This document shows, piece by piece, positions 1-5,078 of a DNA stretch of 5,078 nucleotides (position 1 is the stretch's first letter; each line of letters starts with the position of its first letter). The translations under genes were made by a program, and so were the position numbers. Under the pieces are notes generated by a model. That model had not been told where the DNA came from, did no database searches, and saw nothing but the letters and a program-made list of their open reading frames with translations. The DNA is from an uncultured Clostridia bacterium (GTDB taxonomy: Bacteria; Bacillota_A; Clostridia; Oscillospirales; Ruminococcaceae). The stretch lies in NCBI GenBank assembly GCA_947169455.1, contig CAMVPV010000127.1:1-5078 (forward strand). Direction: 5' to 3'.

Positions 1-1184
1 CTGCCGATATCCACGGTTCCGCACGTGTCATCGCTTCTGATGCAGCTGCAAAGTCCAAGAAATCTTCGAGCAGCAGCTCAAGCAGTGCGAATACCTCTAA
101 GATCGACAATCTGCTCTCATCCTCCGGTTACAAGACAAAATATACCGACAGGTATGCTTACAAGAGCCTTTCCTCATCCGAACAGGATCTTTACAAGAAA
201 ATAGTGACCGCAGTTAAGGATATCGATTCTCCTGAAGGAAACCAGATAACGATCCCTAAGGGTATGTCCAATGATACCGTTACAAAGGTATATGCACTCG
301 TTTTCAATCAGGAGCCTGAGCTTTTCTGGATGGGTTCTCAGGTCAATATCATCAACGGTGTTCTTTATGTTGCACGCCAGACCAAGGACTACGATGAGAT
401 CGAGAAGATGCAGAATGAGATAAACAAGCAGACCAAGACGCTCCTCTCCAAGGCAAAGAAGTCCGGTACAGCTTACGGAAAGCTCAAGGTATTCTATGAT
501 TACATCGTTCTCAATAACGATTTCGTACTTGCAGAGAACGGATATAATTCATCCATTTATAATGCTTTCACCAAGGGCAGCACTCTCCAGTGCATCGGTT
601 ATGCCAAGACAATGCAGTACCTCTGCGATCTCGCAGGAATTGACAGCATGGTAGTAACAGGCTATAATGCAAACGGTGAGTCCCACGCATGGAACATCGT
701 TTACTGCGGTGACGGCTACTACAACCTCGATACTACATGGGGCGACCCCATCAACGATTTCGGTTCTGATTACATAACCTACGATTTCTTCCTCGTTCCC
801 GACAGCTGGATAAAGGATATCACACATTTCAACGTTAACAAGCTCACATACAAGGACAAGAAGACAGTAACTCTCTTTACTCCTCCTTCCTGCACAAAGA
901 CAAAGAACAACTACTTCATAAAGAACAAGATAAATTACAGCTCTGCTGCTGATGCTGAGAAGGCTCTCAAGGATCAGATCAAGGCCGCTGTAAAGTCCAA
1001 GAAGAACGTTGTTGAGGTACGTGTTACCACCAAGAAGCTGTACGATCAGCTTACAGGCAGCTCTTATGCATCGAAGTTCTCCAAGTTTGCAAAGAGCCAG
1101 GGCAAGAACGTAAAGAGCATATCAAAGCACCTCACATACACAAAGGGCTCCTATATCGTACACTACGATATCATGTACAATTGA
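1..1184 (+). CDS. Transglutaminase-like domain protein, 5'-truncated by window edge
   Basis: The frame is open from the left edge (first full codon at 3), so 393 residues are visible and the true start is outside; the GTG at 204 is internal. Visible residues 21-28 are eight serines in a Ser/Lys/Ala-rich stretch that looks like a flexible linker. A helical region follows, then a transglutaminase-like core: Cys197 in LQCIGYAKTMQYL (codon 591-593), His228 in SHAWNIV (684-686) and Asp243 in YNLDTTWGDP (729-731). This is the Cys-His-Asp order of the papain-like transglutaminase fold, so an active cysteine enzyme (protease, amidase or cross-linking) is likely. About 115 lysine-rich residues follow the core and match nothing I recognise. 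Linker and composition suggest a surface or secreted protein, but no signal peptide can be checked. Every lysine codon after 204 is AAG by my reading, unlike the other genes here, which may reflect high expression. The substrate is unknown. The family call is firm. Confidence 0.88.
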   Translation, partial: ADIHGSARVIASDAAAKSKKSSSSSSSSANTSKIDNLLSSSGYKTKYTDRYAYKSLSSSEQDLYKKIVTAVKDIDSPEGNQITIPKGMSNDTVTKVYALVFNQEPELFWMGSQVNIINGVLYVARQTKDYDEIEKMQNEINKQTKTLLSKAKKSGTAYGKLKVFYDYIVLNNDFVLAENGYNSSIYNAFTKGSTLQCIGYAKTMQYLCDLAGIDSMVVTGYNANGESHAWNIVYCGDGYYNLDTTWGDPINDFGSDYITYDFFLVPDSWIKDITHFNVNKLTYKDKKTVTLFTPPSCTKTKNNYFIKNKINYSSAADAEKALKDQIKAAVKSKKNVVEVRVTTKKLYDQLTGSSYASKFSKFAKSQGKNVKSISKHLTYTKGSYIVHYDIMYN

Positions 1185-1211
1185 GAACCTGATATTATAT
1201 AGTGCAAAAAG

Positions 1212-1246
1212 AACTCTGTTCCGGAATACCGGAGCAGAGTTTTTTT
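1212..1246 (+). terminator. Intrinsic terminator of the transglutaminase-like gene
   Basis: A 13-bp stem (1212-1224 with 1229-1241) contains one G-U pair and closes a 4-nt AATA loop. It runs into a T-tract at 1240-1246. It starts 27 bp after the TGA stop. An A-run at 1206-1210 precedes the stem, so it may also work weakly on the minus strand. Confidence 0.93.
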
Positions 1247-1271
1247 ATGGTGACAGGAATATCGATATCAG

Positions 1272-1304
1272 AAAAAAACGCCGCATAGAATGATCCATGC
1301 GGCG
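1272..1304 (-). terminator. Intrinsic terminator of the transaldolase gene
   Basis: An 8-bp perfect GC-rich stem (CGCCGCAT at 1279-1286 with ATGCGGCG at 1297-1304) has a 10-nt loop. On the minus strand it is followed by seven T residues (A-run 1272-1278 on the plus strand). It lies 27 bp beyond the transaldolase stop codon and faces the terminator at 1212-1246, giving a convergent gene pair with two separate terminators. Confidence 0.9.
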
Positions 1305-1331
1305 AAAAATATCCACATATACTTAAAAGAA

Positions 1332-1976
1332 TTACTTCTTTGCGTTCTCCCAATCCTTGAGGAAACGCTCAATACCGATGTCAGTGAGAGGATGCTTTAT
1401 CATCTGTCTGATAACGTTCATGGGAACTGTAGCGATATCGCAGCCTGCGCGGGCAGCTTCTGTTACGTGGATAGGATTTCTGATAGAAGCAGCGATGATC
1501 TCTGTCTCTATGCCCTGTACCTGGAAGATCTCAGAGATCTCTCTGATAAGATCCATGCCTGTCATGCCGATATCATCGAGACGACCGAGGAAAGGAGAAA
1601 CATATGTCGCACCTGCGTTAGCTGCAAGGATAGCCTGTGCAGCGGAGAAGATAAGTGTAACATTAGTGTGGATACCCTTTTCGGTAAGTCTCTTGCAGGC
1701 TTTAAGACCTTCAGCGCACATGGGGAGCTTGATAACGATGTTCTTGTTGATAGCTGCGAGAGGAAGAGCTTCTTCTACCATCTTGTCTGCTTCGAGGGAG
1801 ATGACCTCAGCGGAGATAGGACCGTCAACGATCGTAGTGATCTCCTTTACAACTTCTTCAAATACTCTGCCTTCTTTAGCGATAAGGGAAGGATTAGTTG
1901 TAACGCCGCAGATAACTCCGAGGTCGTTTGCTTCACGGATATCATTGGTGTTGGCGGTATCAATAAATAATTTCAT
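1332..1976 (-). CDS. tal: Transaldolase, short TalC/FSA-type
   Basis: The 214-residue product matches the usual length of the short transaldolase/fructose-6-phosphate aldolase family (TIM barrel, cytoplasmic). Transaldolase moves a dihydroxyacetone unit between sugar phosphates in the non-oxidative pentose phosphate pathway. Visible landmarks are Asp6 in [19 protein letters not shown] at 24-36 with Asn28, the Schiff-base lysine Lys83 in VIKLPM, Thr107, SPFLGRLDD at 127-135 and Ser164. By my alignment to remembered E. coli FSA, Gln59 and Tyr131 are Glu57 and Phe129 here; Glu and Phe are the residues of true transaldolases, so transaldolase activity is more likely than aldolase activity. The ATG at 1976 has AAAGGA (1986-1991) 9 nt upstream. 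The gene has its own promoter and terminator and appears monocistronic, although read-through from the desulfurase gene is possible. The long plus-strand frames opposite it are shadows. Confidence 0.95.
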   Translation of the reverse strand: MKLFIDTANTNDIREANDLGVICGVTTNPSLIAKEGRVFEEVVKEITTIVDGPISAEVISLEADKMVEEALPLAAINKNIVIKLPMCAEGLKACKRLTEKGIHTNVTLIFSAAQAILAANAGATYVSPFLGRLDDIGMTGMDLIREISEIFQVQGIETEIIAASIRNPIHVTEAARAGCDIATVPMNVIRQMIKHPLTDIGIERFLKDWENAKK

Positions 1977-1998
1977 ACGCTCAGATCCTTTCTTGACC

Positions 1999-2027
1999 GG
2001 ACATTTCCGCGAGCATACGGAACGTCC
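1999..2027 (-). other. Hairpin in the transaldolase leader, next to the ribosome binding site
   Basis: In the minus-strand transcript, 2018-2027 pairs with 1999-2009: about 10 bp with one G-U pair and one bulged A, around an 8-nt loop. It ends 7 nt before the AAAGGA ribosome binding site at 1986-1991. The predicted leader is about 100 nt. No T-tract follows, so it is not a terminator; it could stabilise the mRNA or affect translation. I recognise no known riboswitch class. Confidence 0.5.
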
Positions 2028-2070
2028 ACAAAATAATTTACAGCTTATATTATTATTTTAATAAATTACC

Positions 2071-2097
2071 GCGCAATTTTCTTATCATATCTTGCGC
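2071..2097. repeat. Inverted repeat GCGCAA-N15-TTGCGC over the transaldolase -10 box, possible operator
   Basis: Perfect 6-bp arms lie at 2071-2076 and 2092-2097, with centres 21 bp apart (two helical turns). They flank the -10 hexamer at 2084-2089, a usual place for a repressor site. Arms this short occur by chance at roughly this frequency in an intergenic region, so the operator reading is weak. Confidence 0.25.
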
Positions 2098-2112
2098 TGT
2101 TTTTGTTGTAAA
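2084..2112 (-). promoter_or_regulatory. Promoter of the transaldolase gene
   Basis: On the minus strand, TTTACA (2107-2112) is followed after exactly 17 bp by TATGAT (2084-2089); each hexamer matches the sigma-70/sigma-A consensus at 5 of 6 positions. Transcription should start near 2077, leaving a leader of about 100 nt that is very A/T-rich at 2031-2068. The -35 box lies 30 bp past the cysteine desulfurase stop. I found no terminator between that stop and this promoter. Confidence 0.75.
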
Positions 2113-2142
2113 TTGCTAAATGCACAATGACACAGAACGGTC

Positions 2143-3372
2143 TCATTCTATGGGTGATACAAATTTCAGCAGTTCGCCGCAGGACACTTTCCCGCCTGTG
2201 ATATTCTGCCAGTAGGGGGACATCTGCCGCAGCTTTCCGACAGCTTCGGGAATTTTTTCGAGCAAATAGTCTGTATCCTCATGGGTGATATCATCGCCGA
2301 GCGATAGCCGCAGAGAGCCGTGTGCTATTTCGTCGGGGAGCCCCATCGCGCGCAGAACGTGAGACGGTTCGGGGGATGCCGAAGTACACGCGGAACCGCT
2401 CGAAGCGCATATCCCCATGATATCGAGCATCAGCAGGAGCGATTCGCCTTCTACGCCGAGAAATGACATATTGATATTTCCGCAGAGACGGTGTTCCATG
2501 CTCCCGTTGATCCGAGAAGCGGGTATCGCCGAAAGACCTTTGATGAGCCGGTCGCGTTCCGGTGTGAGGGCGGAGATCTTCGCCGGAATATCATATAATG
2601 CAATTTCGACAGCTTTCGCAAGCCCGATGATCGCGGGAACATTTTCGGTGCCCGCACGCAGACCCTTTTCCTGTGCGCCGCCGTGGATGAATGCGGGGAG
2701 GTCGGTGCCGTCACGGATATACAGCAGCCCGATGCCCTTCGGCGCGTGTATCTTATGTCCCGAAACAGACATCATGCTGATATCCTGTTCCCGCACATCT
2801 ATCGGGACATTCCCGACTGCCTGCACCGCATCCGTGTGTAAAAGCACGCCTTTTTCGCGGCATATCCTTCCGATATCGGCTATCGGCTGTATCGTGCCGG
2901 TCTCGTTGTTCGCGTACATAACGCTGACCAGCGCGGTATCATCGCGTATCGCTTCGGATATCAGTTCTGCGGAGACGATCCCGTCTTCTCCCACGGGCAG
3001 ATATGTCACTTCAAAACCCTGCTGTTCAAGAGATCCACAGGTGTTCAGTACTGCATGATGTTCGATCGCGGTGGTGATGATATGTTTTTTTCCATGCGCG
3101 GCTGATCTTCCGGCGGCGGAGATCAGCGCCCAGTTATCCGATTCGGTGCCGCCCGAGGTAAAGAATATCTCGTTCGTTTCTGCACCGAAAGCCCTTGCAA
3201 TGCGGGCTCGGGCGTCCTCAACGGCTTTACGGGCTTTTCTGCCGGATGAGCATATATTTGAAGGGTTTCCGTAATTCTCGGTGAGGTACGGCATCATAGC
3301 TTCAAGGACTTCGGGTGAAATTCTGGTCGTAGCCGAATTATCGGCGTATATATAACGCTTTTCCAATTGCAC
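2143..3372 (-). CDS. nifS: Cysteine desulfurase, group I NifS/IscS family
   Basis: This PLP enzyme removes sulfur from L-cysteine, giving alanine and an enzyme persulfide that feeds Fe-S cluster assembly or thiolation of tRNA and cofactors. The 409 residues fit the family. Landmarks are YADNSATT at 9-16, TSGGTESDN at 72-80 (phosphate binding), His105 stacking on PLP, ANNETG at 154-159, HTDAVQ with Asp181 and Gln184, SGHKIHAPKG with PLP-binding Lys207, RAGTENV at 239-245, catalytic Cys328 in SSGSACTS (the group I signature) and substrate-binding Arg355 in LRLSLG. All key residues are present. The start is GTG at 3372, set by GAGGTGAT at 3375-3382. The gene lies 12 bp after the small membrane-protein gene, in one operon. 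No iscU, iscR or thiI is adjacent, so its sulfur acceptor is unknown and nifS, iscS or sufS-like naming is arbitrary. The shadow frames opposite are not genes. Confidence 0.96.
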   Translation of the reverse strand: MQLEKRYIYADNSATTRISPEVLEAMMPYLTENYGNPSNICSSGRKARKAVEDARARIARAFGAETNEIFFTSGGTESDNWALISAAGRSAAHGKKHIITTAIEHHAVLNTCGSLEQQGFEVTYLPVGEDGIVSAELISEAIRDDTALVSVMYANNETGTIQPIADIGRICREKGVLLHTDAVQAVGNVPIDVREQDISMMSVSGHKIHAPKGIGLLYIRDGTDLPAFIHGGAQEKGLRAGTENVPAIIGLAKAVEIALYDIPAKISALTPERDRLIKGLSAIPASRINGSMEHRLCGNINMSFLGVEGESLLLMLDIMGICASSGSACTSASPEPSHVLRAMGLPDEIAHGSLRLSLGDDITHEDTDYLLEKIPEAVGKLRQMSPYWQNITGGKVSCGELLKFVSPIE

Positions 3373-3374
3373 AG

Positions 3375-3382
3375 ATCACCTC
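3375..3382 (-). promoter_or_regulatory. Ribosome binding site fixing a GTG start for the cysteine desulfurase
   Basis: The minus strand reads GAGGTGAT, a perfect 8-nt match to the 16S rRNA anti-Shine-Dalgarno, 2 nt before GTG at 3370-3372 (6 nt from GAGG). No in-frame ATG lies close by; the next weak alternative is TTG at 3364-3366. The site fills almost the whole 12-bp gap after the upstream gene's stop, which suggests coupled translation. Confidence 0.85.
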
Positions 3383-3384
3383 GG

Positions 3385-3726
3385 TTAATGTTGATCGGGC
3401 AGCCACGAATCATCGCCGCCCGTGAACAGTACAAAAAGCAGGATGATAAGTACTATGCCGGATATGATCCCCGCGATAAAGCCGGTAATCCCGGCAATAA
3501 CAGAGGAAATGACCTTTTCATCTGCGGGCGGGGCGGTGTTTCCGGAAATGCGCTTTTTCCCGATTAGCGTACAGATCTTCGCAAGTACCAGTATTACCGC
3601 GAGAAATACGGGCAGGAATACCGTGCCGCCTATTATCGCCTTTAGCAGAATAAAGCACGCCCCCGCGATAAATGATAATAAAAAATGGAGCTTCTTTGGA
3701 ACATATATCAGATATTTTTTCAGCAT
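3385..3726 (-). CDS. Small integral membrane protein of unknown function
   Basis: I do not recognise this 113-residue protein. Two hydrophobic segments (about 14-34 and 36-56) are followed by a short polar loop with KKR at 57-59 and a Pro/Ala/Asp stretch, then a long hydrophobic segment at about 73-102 rich in Ile, Gly and Leu, which may be one helix or a tight hairpin. The tail is short and acidic (GGDDSWLPDQ). N-terminal lysines (3, 4, 11, 12) suggest a cytoplasmic N-terminus. There is no lipobox or enzymatic motif. The ATG at 3726 has GGGAGGA (3731-3737) 4 nt upstream, and a near-consensus promoter lies just beyond, so the gene is very probably expressed. It is first in an operon with the cysteine desulfurase 12 bp downstream; a role linked to sulfur transfer is possible but unsupported by its sequence. 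An overlapping plus-strand frame is its shadow. Confidence 0.85.
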   Translation of the reverse strand: MLKKYLIYVPKKLHFLLSFIAGACFILLKAIIGGTVFLPVFLAVILVLAKICTLIGKKRISGNTAPPADEKVISSVIAGITGFIAGIISGIVLIILLFVLFTGGDDSWLPDQH

Positions 3727-3761
3727 ATTATCCTCCCGAAAGCGTGTGCTGCCGATAACTG

Positions 3762-3790
3762 ATTATAGCATGATTTACAGAATAAGTCAA
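3762..3790 (-). promoter_or_regulatory. Promoter of the membrane protein/cysteine desulfurase operon
   Basis: On the minus strand, TTGACT (3785-3790) is followed after 17 bp by a perfect TATAAT (3762-3767). Transcription should start near 3755, about 28 nt before the ATG at 3726. At 11 of 12 consensus bases this is the strongest promoter in the window. Its -35 box is only 9 bp from the -35 box of the divergent hydrolase promoter. Confidence 0.87.
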
Positions 3791-3799
3791 TTCTTTTAG

Positions 3800-3829
3800 T
3801 TGACAATGGAGGGTAAAATGTTGTACAAT
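3800..3829 (+). promoter_or_regulatory. Promoter of the hydrolase/acyltransferase operon
   Basis: A perfect TTGACA (3800-3805) is followed after 18 bp by TACAAT (3824-3829). Transcription should start near 3836, about 27 nt before the ATG at 3863. If this promoter is correct, translation cannot begin at the upstream in-frame TTG (3800) or ATG codons (3806, 3818). Confidence 0.72.
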
Positions 3830-3852
3830 AGAATACAGAAAACGAAAAATGC

Positions 3853-3859
3853 GGGAGGA
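3853..3859 (+). promoter_or_regulatory. Ribosome binding site choosing the hydrolase start at 3863
   Basis: GGGAGGA lies 3 nt before ATG 3863-3865 (4 nt from GGGAGG). A competing site, GGAGGG at 3808-3813, lies 4 nt before the in-frame ATG at 3818 and would add 15 residues. I prefer 3863 because 3818 falls between the -35 and -10 boxes of the predicted promoter, and because the residues after 3863 read as a normal start. Confidence 0.68.
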
Positions 3860-3862
3860 TGT

Positions 3863-4741
3863 ATGAGCGGACTTATATCAAAACTGACAGGAGAGATCGA
3901 CCTTACAAGATATTATCCGCTGGAGAGGCTTTTCCTCGGATTGAAAGCACATTCCGCCGACAAGAGCGGAGAGTTTGTGCTCAACTGCGGCGGCACCGAC
4001 GTTCCTGTGAGAATGTACTATGTGAGTTCCTCCGTGAAAATGATAGTGTTCATTCACGGCGGCGGGTGGGTCACCGAGAGCGCGGCTTCATACGACAAAG
4101 TGTGCCGTGATATCTCCGGCAAGCTCGGTCATACACTCATATCTGTCGATTACAGCCTTGCGCCGGAACATAGATTTCCCACTGCGCTGAACGAGTGCTA
4201 TGCCGCAGTGAAGGAGACCGTCGAGCATTCGGATATCTTCGGTGTCCCCGCAGAGAACGTCATACTTTGTGGAGACAGCGCAGGCGGTAATCTCTGCGCG
4301 GCGGTTTCCATGCTTGCACGCGACCGTGAGGATTTTTCCGTATCCAAGCAGATACTCATATACCCTGTGACCGCCTGTGATTATTCACCTGAAAGCCCTT
4401 ACCCGTCGGTGCATGAAAAGGCGTCCGGATTTACGCTCACATCGCGCCATATGCATGATTACACCGAAATGTACGTCCGGGGAAATGCCGACAGGGAAAG
4501 TCCGTACTTTGCGCCGATAAAGGCGGCGTCCTTCGATAACCTGCCTGAGACGCTCATCATCACTGCAGAAAACGATCCTCTGCGCGATGAGGGAGAGGCG
4601 TTTGCCGATAAACTGCGCACGGCTGGCGGGAGCGTGTCCTTGCACAGGATAGCCGGCGCCGAGCACGGATTTTTCAAGGATATGATACAGCCTTACTACA
4701 ATAATGCTGCGGAACTTATCTGCGGCTTTGCAGGGAGATGA
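3863..4741 (+). CDS. Alpha/beta hydrolase, hormone-sensitive-lipase-like esterase
   Basis: The 292-residue product is a serine hydrolase expected to cleave carboxylic esters of small or medium acyl groups; the true substrate is unknown. It has the HSL (family IV) pattern: HGGGW at 65-69 for the oxyanion hole, DYSLAPEHRFP at 96-106, nucleophile Ser139 in GDSAGG, acid Asp238 in ENDPLRDEG and base His268 in AEHGF. The triad is complete and the length suits the family. No signal peptide or membrane segment is seen, so it is probably cytoplasmic. The frame stays open upstream to the TTG at 3800, but promoter and ribosome-site evidence favours 3863 over 3818. An acyltransferase-like gene begins 6 bp after the stop and is probably co-transcribed, so the two may handle related esters or acyl groups. 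Acetyl-esterase and lipase labels are equally compatible. Confidence 0.92.
   Translation: MSGLISKLTGEIDLTRYYPLERLFLGLKAHSADKSGEFVLNCGGTDVPVRMYYVSSSVKMIVFIHGGGWVTESAASYDKVCRDISGKLGHTLISVDYSLAPEHRFPTALNECYAAVKETVEHSDIFGVPAENVILCGDSAGGNLCAAVSMLARDREDFSVSKQILIYPVTACDYSPESPYPSVHEKASGFTLTSRHMHDYTEMYVRGNADRESPYFAPIKAASFDNLPETLIITAENDPLRDEGEAFADKLRTAGGSVSLHRIAGAEHGFFKDMIQPYYNNAAELICGFAGR
4734..4741 (+). promoter_or_regulatory. Ribosome binding site favouring a TTG start for the acyltransferase-like gene
   Basis: GGAGATGA matches the GGAGGTGA Shine-Dalgarno at 7 of 8 bases, overlaps the hydrolase stop codon (4739-4741) and ends 6 nt before TTG 4748. The alternative in-frame ATG at 4766 has only the weaker GGAAGAG (4751-4757), 8 nt upstream. 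The overlap with the stop suggests translational coupling. Confidence 0.5.
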
Positions 4742-4747
4742 GAAATA

Positions 4748-5078
4748 TTGGGAAGAGTAAACGATATGTTCGTTCACCCGCGCACCGAGTCGTGGACGAG
4801 ACTCGACAATGCAGCGAAGATATTTCCTTCCACGAGCGAGCGCACAGATACGAGGGTTTTCCGCTTTTACTGCGAGCTTGATGAGGATATCGACCCTGAA
4901 AAGCTCCAGGAAGCTGCCGAGCTCGCCTGTGAGGCTTTCCCCGGATTTCTCAGCGTGATGCGCCGCGGATTTTTCTGGTATTACCTCGAACACTGCAATC
5001 TGAGACCGGTAGTTTCGGAAGAAAAAATACCGGTATGTTCGCAGATATACGATGAAGCGGTCAAGGGTCTGCTTTTCC
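4748..5078 (+). CDS. Alcohol-acetyltransferase-like protein, 3'-truncated by window edge
   Basis: About 110 N-terminal residues are visible and the frame runs open off the right edge. The segment with WTRLDNAAKIFPS (16-28), a strand FRFYCELDEDIDP (38-50), a helix PEKLQEAAELACEAFP and MRRGFFWYYLE (71-81) resembles, from memory, Firmicutes proteins annotated as alcohol acetyltransferases of the condensation/CoA-dependent acyltransferase fold. Such enzymes transfer an acyl group from CoA or a carrier to an alcohol. The catalytic HxxxD-type motif of that fold would lie further downstream, so activity cannot be judged. The start is uncertain: TTG 4748 has the better ribosome site, while ATG 4766 would give a protein 6 residues shorter. 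No promoter or terminator separates it from the hydrolase gene, so they likely form one operon. The family call rests on recall of N-terminal similarity only. Confidence 0.7.
   Translation, partial: MGRVNDMFVHPRTESWTRLDNAAKIFPSTSERTDTRVFRFYCELDEDIDPEKLQEAAELACEAFPGFLSVMRRGFFWYYLEHCNLRPVVSEEKIPVCSQIYDEAVKGLLF

Noticed and set aside
63..86. Serine codon run as a DNA repeat
   Set aside because: The eight serines use five different codons (TCT, TCG, AGC, TCA, AGT), so this is a protein linker and not a simple nucleotide repeat.
204..206. GTG at 204 as the start of the transglutaminase-like protein
   Set aside because: The same frame is open back to the left edge with a coherent Ser-rich sequence, and no Shine-Dalgarno site precedes the GTG. 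It is an internal valine.
1290..2061. Two long plus-strand reading frames opposite the transaldolase gene
   Set aside because: The minus strand encodes a complete transaldolase with all catalytic residues. The plus-strand products show no family features, begin inside the terminator or coding region, and are typical antisense shadows.
2113..2142. Terminator after the cysteine desulfurase gene
   Set aside because: Only weak 3-4 bp pairings are present, with no GC-rich stem followed by a T-tract on the minus strand.
2417..3274. Plus-strand frames and a second minus-strand frame within the cysteine desulfurase gene
   Set aside because: They lie wholly inside a conserved enzyme gene, have low-complexity Ser/Arg/Ala-rich products and no ribosome binding sites of note.
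3367..3799. Plus-strand frames over the small membrane-protein gene
   Set aside because: The minus strand has the strong promoter, the strong ribosome site and the hydrophobic-segment pattern. The plus-strand frames have none of these.
3786..3804. Inverted repeat GTCAA-N9-TTGAC as an operator
   Set aside because: The arms are simply the two divergent -35 hexamers, so the symmetry follows from the promoters and needs no extra protein site.
4385..4993. Minus-strand frames opposite the hydrolase and acyltransferase-like genes
   Set aside because: They oppose recognisable protein families and have no start signals of their own.

Overview
The window looks like chromosomal DNA from a Gram-positive anaerobe of the Clostridia, perhaps a Ruminococcus-like member of the Oscillospiraceae. 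This is inference from strong purine-rich Shine-Dalgarno sites, intrinsic terminators with T-tracts, near-consensus sigma-A-type promoters, a serine-rich linker on a transglutaminase-like protein, and a hydrolase/acyltransferase pair of a kind I associate with Firmicutes. I see no mobile element, CRISPR array, tRNA or rRNA. No gap between genes exceeds 170 bp.

Layout. Positions 1-1184 (+) hold the end of a transglutaminase-like protein whose N-terminus lies off the left edge; a strong terminator follows at 1212-1246. A second terminator at 1272-1304 faces the other way and closes the convergent gene at 1332-1976 (-), a 214-residue transaldolase of the short TalC/FSA family. That gene has its own promoter (2084-2112) and a leader of about 100 nt with a hairpin next to the ribosome binding site. 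Upstream of it on the minus strand is a two-gene unit: a 113-residue membrane protein of unknown function (3385-3726), then a group I NifS/IscS-type cysteine desulfurase (2143-3372), transcribed from a near-perfect promoter at 3762-3790. Back to back with that promoter is a plus-strand promoter (3800-3829) driving an HSL-type alpha/beta hydrolase (3863-4741) and, 6 bp after its stop, the start of an alcohol-acetyltransferase-like gene (4748 to the right edge).

How the genes relate. The hydrolase and acyltransferase probably form one operon acting on acyl or ester substrates. The cysteine desulfurase supplies sulfur for Fe-S clusters or thiolated tRNA/cofactors, but no scaffold or ThiI gene is next to it; its only operon partner here is the membrane protein. 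Transaldolase serves the non-oxidative pentose phosphate pathway, and its active-site residues suggest true transaldolase rather than fructose-6-phosphate aldolase activity. The transglutaminase-like protein differs from the rest in codon use, with almost exclusively AAG for lysine.

Most of the window is ordinary housekeeping sequence and I do not see a clearly new biological system. The points most worth a second look are the overlapping divergent promoters, the membrane protein/desulfurase pair, the transaldolase leader, the uncharacterised C-terminal region of the transglutaminase-like protein, and a strong excess of GATATC.
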